A program made the position numbers and the translations under genes. From contig NZ_KZ319290.1 of the NCBI RefSeq assembly GCF_002744755.1, positions 1-64,000 on the forward strand: a stretch of DNA of 64,000 nt, in the 5' to 3' direction. Each line of letters begins with the position of its first letter. Within the stretch, counting starts at the first letter, position 1. Shown here piece by piece: positions 60,488-64,000 of this stretch. The DNA is from Leeuwenhoekiella nanhaiensis. Its GTDB lineage: Bacteria > Bacteroidota > Bacteroidia > Flavobacteriales > Flavobacteriaceae. The notes beneath the pieces are model-generated. The model ran no database searches. It was not told where the DNA came from and was given only the letters and a program-made list of their open reading frames with translations.

Positions 60488-61218
60488 CTGCGCTGCCTTA
60501 CGATTTCATATAAAAAGGCACCACAGGCAACCGATACATTGAGCGAGCTTATTGTTCCGGCCATGGGTAATTTTGCTTTGTGATCAACCAGTTTTAAAAC
60601 GCCGAGCGTAACTCCTTTTCCTTCACTTCCCATTACTAAAGCCGTAGGCTTAGTATAATCCAAATCATAAATGGAGTTTTCGGTTTTTTCGGTAGCTGCT
60701 ACCACCTGTACACCCGAACCCTGAAGATAGAATAAGGCATCTTTTATATGATCAACCTTGCAAATTGGAATGTTGAATATGGCTCCGGCAGAAGTTTTTA
60801 CCGTATCATCTGTGACGGGAGCACCTCCTGATTTGGGTACGATGATCGCATCTACTCCGGTGCAAACTGCGGTACGTATGATCGCGCCAAAATTACGTAC
60901 GTCTGTGAGTTGGTCAAGTAATAAAAACAGGGCAGGTTTGTCGTTTGCTAAAACAGCTTCTGCTGTTGCTTCAAAGTCTGCAAACTGAATGGGGGAGATG
61001 GTAGCAATGGCTCCCTGATGATTTTGATCAGATAGTTTATAAAGTTTCTCCTGTGGTACATAAGAAACCGAAATACCGTGATTACGAATTAGTGTTTCTA
61101 ACTCTTTAGAAAGCGGATTGCTGAGGCCTTTTTGTAAATAAATCTTACCAATTTCCTTACCTGCGTTAATGGCTTCTATAATGGCACGTGTGCCGTATAT
61201 GTGAGTTGTTTTTGACAT
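60484..61218 (-). CDS. rlmB: 23S rRNA (guanosine-2'-O-)-methyltransferase, RlmB-like
   Basis: About 244 residues from the ATG at 61218, chosen because it follows a TACCTTTG box by four bases; the open frame extends upstream through the box. A SpoU/TrmH-family SPOUT enzyme: L30e-like N-terminal domain ('HIYGTRAIIEAI'), motif 1 'LLDQLTDVRNFGAIIRTA', motif 2 'LVMGSEGKGV', motif 3 'ISSLNVSVACGAFLYEIVRQ' forming the knot. RlmB methylates G2251 in the peptidyl-transferase P loop; other TrmH-type targets cannot be excluded. Confidence 0.93.
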   Translation of the reverse strand: MSKTTHIYGTRAIIEAINAGKEIGKIYLQKGLSNPLSKELETLIRNHGISVSYVPQEKLYKLSDQNHQGAIATISPIQFADFEATAEAVLANDKPALFLLLDQLTDVRNFGAIIRTAVCTGVDAIIVPKSGGAPVTDDTVKTSAGAIFNIPICKVDHIKDALFYLQGSGVQVVAATEKTENSIYDLDYTKPTALVMGSEGKGVTLGVLKLVDHKAKLPMAGTISSLNVSVACGAFLYEIVRQRS

Positions 61219-61222
61219 AGGG

Positions 61223-61230
61223 CAAAGGTA
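61223..61230 (-). promoter_or_regulatory. -7 box of rlmB, four bases from the ATG
   Basis: TACCTTTG on the minus strand, then CCCT, then ATG (61218). Downstream of the susD terminator, as expected for a separate unit. Confidence 0.55.
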
Positions 61231-61253
61231 GTGTTGTTTTGGTGGATGTAGAA

Positions 61254-61286
61254 ATAAAAAAACCACCCGGTTAGGGGTGGTTTTAG
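61254..61286 (-). terminator. Terminator of the susCD unit
   Basis: On the minus strand AACCACC (61282-61276) pairs with GGTGGTT (61267-61261), followed by TTTTT. Confidence 0.8.
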
Positions 61287-61307
61287 TAGGCTATTTTAAA
61301 CCTGAGA

Positions 61308-62903
61308 TTAGTTAACGTCCCAGAATAATTTGCTTAAAATGGTATCACCATTATCTAGATCTGCAGCAGCAGCTGAGCGATTTTCTCTGTTCAGCGTCTG
61401 TAAAATCTGTGGATATCTCAAACGGAATGGTAAGTCAGTAACACCGTTTACACCAGAAACAAATGTATAAGACTCAATTCGGTTTGCAGGGGCCTGAGCT
61501 TCAATTTGATTTTGTGGAAGCGTTACCATATCACCTGGTAATAATAAGGTGTTAGGGAAGCCGGTTCTACGGTATTCAGCATAGGCGGTATGAGGTTGCA
61601 TATAAAGAGCTATGTATTTTTGAGTCAATACATTTTCTTCATTTGCAGCAGGAAGAGTAGCAACATAGGCGTCAATGTCAGCAGCTGCAACTCCCCATCT
61701 TTCCATAGATGCACGTACACCATCCTCGTAGTTTTCCTGATCAAAGCCATTCTGCTCTGAAAGAATAAACTCAACTTCTGCATATTCCATCAATACTTCG
61801 CCATAGTCTGGTTTAAGTATTTTACCACTCATAAATGAGTAGGAATCAAAAGGCAGGTTGTTCATATTTCTAAAAGCATATGGTGCACCTACATAGTCAT
61901 CAGGATCCTGACTTGGTTCATAAGAACTCTCTTTCACTTCTTCAATAGTAGCAGAAATTGGAGCCGCCATTTCAAAAAGTCTTGGGTCAAGATCAAAATT
62001 TCCTGATTCTCCTTTTAAAAGATCAATAAATGGAGCGGTTACGGCAAAATCGGTACGGCCATCTACTTCAAAGGCAATCCAGTAAGGAGATGCATTAATA
62101 TTTGTTGTGCCATATTTCTGTATCGCGCTGTCCTCGTTAGAAGTCATTACACCAGCCTGCACAGCTGCTGTTATTGCACTGTTAGCAGTAGAAGGGTCAA
62201 CTTCTCTAAGGTTGTTTGCAACTCTTAGGATAAGAGAATTAGCAAACTTTTTCCATTTAACAGGATCTCCATCAAAAATGTTATCACCACTGGTAAATAC
62301 TGGAGCACTGGTGTTGATCATGTTTGAAGATTCTCTTAACTCTTTTAGAATATCGGCATAAATTTTCTCTTGCGGGGCAAATGCAGGTGCAAAAGATTGA
62401 TCTACAGCCAAAGCTTGGAAATCAGGATCGTCTGATCCGTAAGAATAATAAGGAACATCCCCAAAGAAATTGGTTAGTTCGTAAAACATATACGAAAGCA
62501 TAATTCTTGAAGCGGCAACCTGATTATCATTGTTACCCGAAGCAGCCGCGTCATCACGTGTAGCTTCATTGGTGTTGAAATCAATAATTGCTTTAAGATC
62601 AGATGCTGCTAAATAGGTGTTTTGATATATACTTTCTGCAGTCGTTTCACGGTATAGGTAACGATCTTCATCTGCATAAGCAGTCTGTCCCCAGTACTGT
62701 ACCCAGGCCTGAGTTAATCGCCCGGCATTAAAAGCATCACGACTAAAATCGGTAAAGCTTTTTGTTGCTGAGGCAAAAATATTTCCAGTAGGAACAACCT
62801 CCGGATCATTCGGATTGGTGTTCACGTCTTCAAGACCCTCATCACAAGAACTAAATCCTGCAGAGACAAGGAGCATCAATAAGATTATAAATTTATTTTT
62901 CAT
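61308..62903 (-). CDS. SusD/RagB-family nutrient-binding lipoprotein
   Basis: A 531-residue surface lipoprotein: signal 'IILLMLLVSAGFSSC' (Cys 20), then 'DEGLEDVNTNPNDPEVVPTGNIF', 'AWVQYWGQTAYADEDRY', 'VAASRIMLSYMFYELTNFFGDVPYY', 'VKWKKFANSLILRVANNLR', and 'YAEVEFILSEQNG'. This is the SusD-like_2 type. It lids the SusC receptor and captures the ligand. Six bp downstream of susC. The ligand is not readable from sequence; no glycoside hydrolase gene is in view to hint at one. Confidence 0.94.
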   Translation of the reverse strand: MKNKFIILLMLLVSAGFSSCDEGLEDVNTNPNDPEVVPTGNIFASATKSFTDFSRDAFNAGRLTQAWVQYWGQTAYADEDRYLYRETTAESIYQNTYLAASDLKAIIDFNTNEATRDDAAASGNNDNQVAASRIMLSYMFYELTNFFGDVPYYSYGSDDPDFQALAVDQSFAPAFAPQEKIYADILKELRESSNMINTSAPVFTSGDNIFDGDPVKWKKFANSLILRVANNLREVDPSTANSAITAAVQAGVMTSNEDSAIQKYGTTNINASPYWIAFEVDGRTDFAVTAPFIDLLKGESGNFDLDPRLFEMAAPISATIEEVKESSYEPSQDPDDYVGAPYAFRNMNNLPFDSYSFMSGKILKPDYGEVLMEYAEVEFILSEQNGFDQENYEDGVRASMERWGVAAADIDAYVATLPAANEENVLTQKYIALYMQPHTAYAEYRRTGFPNTLLLPGDMVTLPQNQIEAQAPANRIESYTFVSGVNGVTDLPFRLRYPQILQTLNRENRSAAAADLDNGDTILSKLFWDVN

Positions 62904-62909
62904 TTTCTT

Positions 62910-64000
62910 TTAGAATTTTAATTGAACATTCAGTCCATATGAGCGGGTAGATGGTAAAGAACCACCTTCAGAACCCTGGATATTTCCACTACCGGAAGTT
63001 GCAACTTCAGGATCGAAGTTTGCATTGTCTAATCCCCAAACAAGAAGGTTTCTACCAAATGCAGTAACACGCACATCGCTTAGAGCATTACCTAACCATT
63101 TTTTAGGTAAGCTGTAGCCTAGAGTTACCTCCCTAAGTTTCCAATACGTAGCGTCAAAAACGTTTTGGTTGTCATTTCCGAAGAAATAATCGGTACCAAA
63201 TTGCTGCGCAGAGATTACTTGGGTATTTTCTGCAGTGTTAGTTACAGTGTAAGAACCATCGTCATTATAAGTAACATCACCTGTAACTCCCGGAAGGATT
63301 AAACCTTCTTCCCGGATATTGTTAGCAGCAGTTTGCTCTAAGATACCAGAGTAGTTACCCCAGATATTTGTAAGCGAACGGAATTTCCCTCCTTTTTGGT
63401 GGTCAATTAAGAAACCTAAGCTGATTCCTTTATAGGTAAAGCTGTTACGAATACCTAAATTATAGTCCGGTAGAATGGAACCTAAGTTCTGAACATCCTG
63501 TGTTTCTGCATAGCTACCGTTATCATTTACAACTTTATTGCCCTGATCGTCATAAACAAAGTTAGTACCTCTAATCTGACCATAACGCTCACCAACAACT
63601 GCATTTAGAGAAACACCATTAAATGGGAATCGTGCAATCTGCAAAGTTTCCAGACCAGCCGCAAGACTCAACAAGGTGTTTTCGTTTTTAGCAAAGTTAA
63701 AGGTCACATCCCAGCTAAAGTCATCTGTCATAAGCGGTGTAGCATTAACAAGAAGTTCAATACCCTTATTTTCTAATTCACCTGCATTAAGAACAGTTGA
63801 GGTAAAACCTGTTGAAGGATCTACCTGTACCGGAGTGATCAAATCTTTGGTTAATTCATTGTAATAGGTAATGTCAAAACCTAAGCGTCTGTTGAAGAAA
63901 GATGCTTCTACACCAAATTCATAAGTGCGCTTATCTTCTGGTCTCAATTCTGAATTTTTGTTACTGTTATTCAAAGAGAAAGGAACGCTCCCAAGAAATG
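62910..64000 (-). CDS. SusC/RagA-family TonB-dependent receptor, C-terminal part
   Basis: The last ~363 codons are in the window; the frame is open to the edge and the N-terminus lies beyond it. Outer-membrane beta-barrel strands of a SusC-type importer: 'FLGSVPFSLNNSNKNSELRPEDK', 'TYEFGVEASFFNRRLGFDITYYNELTKDLI', 'IRNSFTYKGISLGFLIDHQKGGKF', 'YWKLREVTLGYSLPKKWL', 'FGRNLLVWGLDNANFDPE' and the terminal 'GLNVQLKF' ending in Phe. Takes up the ligand captured by SusD using TonB energy. Confidence 0.93.
   Translation of the reverse strand, partial: FLGSVPFSLNNSNKNSELRPEDKRTYEFGVEASFFNRRLGFDITYYNELTKDLITPVQVDPSTGFTSTVLNAGELENKGIELLVNATPLMTDDFSWDVTFNFAKNENTLLSLAAGLETLQIARFPFNGVSLNAVVGERYGQIRGTNFVYDDQGNKVVNDNGSYAETQDVQNLGSILPDYNLGIRNSFTYKGISLGFLIDHQKGGKFRSLTNIWGNYSGILEQTAANNIREEGLILPGVTGDVTYNDDGSYTVTNTAENTQVISAQQFGTDYFFGNDNQNVFDATYWKLREVTLGYSLPKKWLGNALSDVRVTAFGRNLLVWGLDNANFDPEVATSGSGNIQGSEGGSLPSTRSYGLNVQLKF

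Noticed and set aside
1-64000. CRISPR arrays, rRNA operons, insertion-sequence transposases
   Set aside because: I saw no regularly spaced repeats, rRNA sequence or transposase genes on either strand.

Overview
The window reads as chromosome of a gliding, marine-type member of the Flavobacteriaceae (Bacteroidota). The basis is the linked gldJ / porU / porV type IX secretion genes beside murF, cdd, pdhA and pdhC, a SusC/SusD pair, an hpt-adk fusion, SusD-like and other Bacteroidota lipoproteins, and many start-proximal TAnnTTTG promoter boxes, the -7 element of this phylum. I cannot name the genus from sequence alone.

Region 1 (1 to about 12,064) is an integrated mobile island, visibly more A+T rich than the rest. 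It ends at a 3' fragment of an initiator-type tRNA-Met(CAT) gene, with a tyrosine recombinase (10652-11857) just inside that border. Its cargo, all on the minus strand, is (a) a heavy-metal efflux operon: small Cys/His protein, a CzcA pump fused to a TolC-like outer membrane factor, a CzcB adaptor lipoprotein, a CDF-family transporter and a Fur-family regulator cut by the window edge; and (b) a compact cassette of unrecognised genes: a gene split by an in-frame TAA, a PD-(D/E)XK-like protein, an HNH-like protein and a PIN-like/SEC-C protein. The cassette is my best candidate for an undescribed defence system.

Region 2 (12.2-32.6 kb) is core chromosome: a zinc-less Fpg/Nei glycosylase, a sugar isomerase-like lipoprotein, tRNA-Val(GAC), murF, gldJ, porU, porV, cdd, the pyruvate dehydrogenase E1-alpha and E2 genes, an M28 peptidase, SDR, SprT-like, GDP-mannose pyrophosphorylase, DUF389 membrane protein, and an MlaF/MlaE-type lipid ABC transporter.

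Region 3 (32.7-49.3 kb) holds a PafA-type phosphatase behind a 19-bp palindrome, glycosyltransferases and a methyltransferase, an ECF-type sigma factor with a ZAS-like partner, gcvP, a GbsR/MarR regulator with three small membrane proteins, an M3 peptidase, purEK and the hpt-adk fusion.

Region 4 (49.3-64 kb) holds a four-helix-bundle gene that looks inserted in front of obgE, then a DUF4136 lipoprotein, TPR protein, mpl, radC, a deacetylase-like protein, a YjjG-type HAD nucleotidase, rarA, a rhomboid protease, rlmB, and at the edge a SusD lipoprotein and the end of its SusC receptor.

One trait recurs across the window: at least six genes have TAnnTTTG (or TAnnTTTA) followed by exactly four bases and then the start codon, which suggests leaderless mRNAs.
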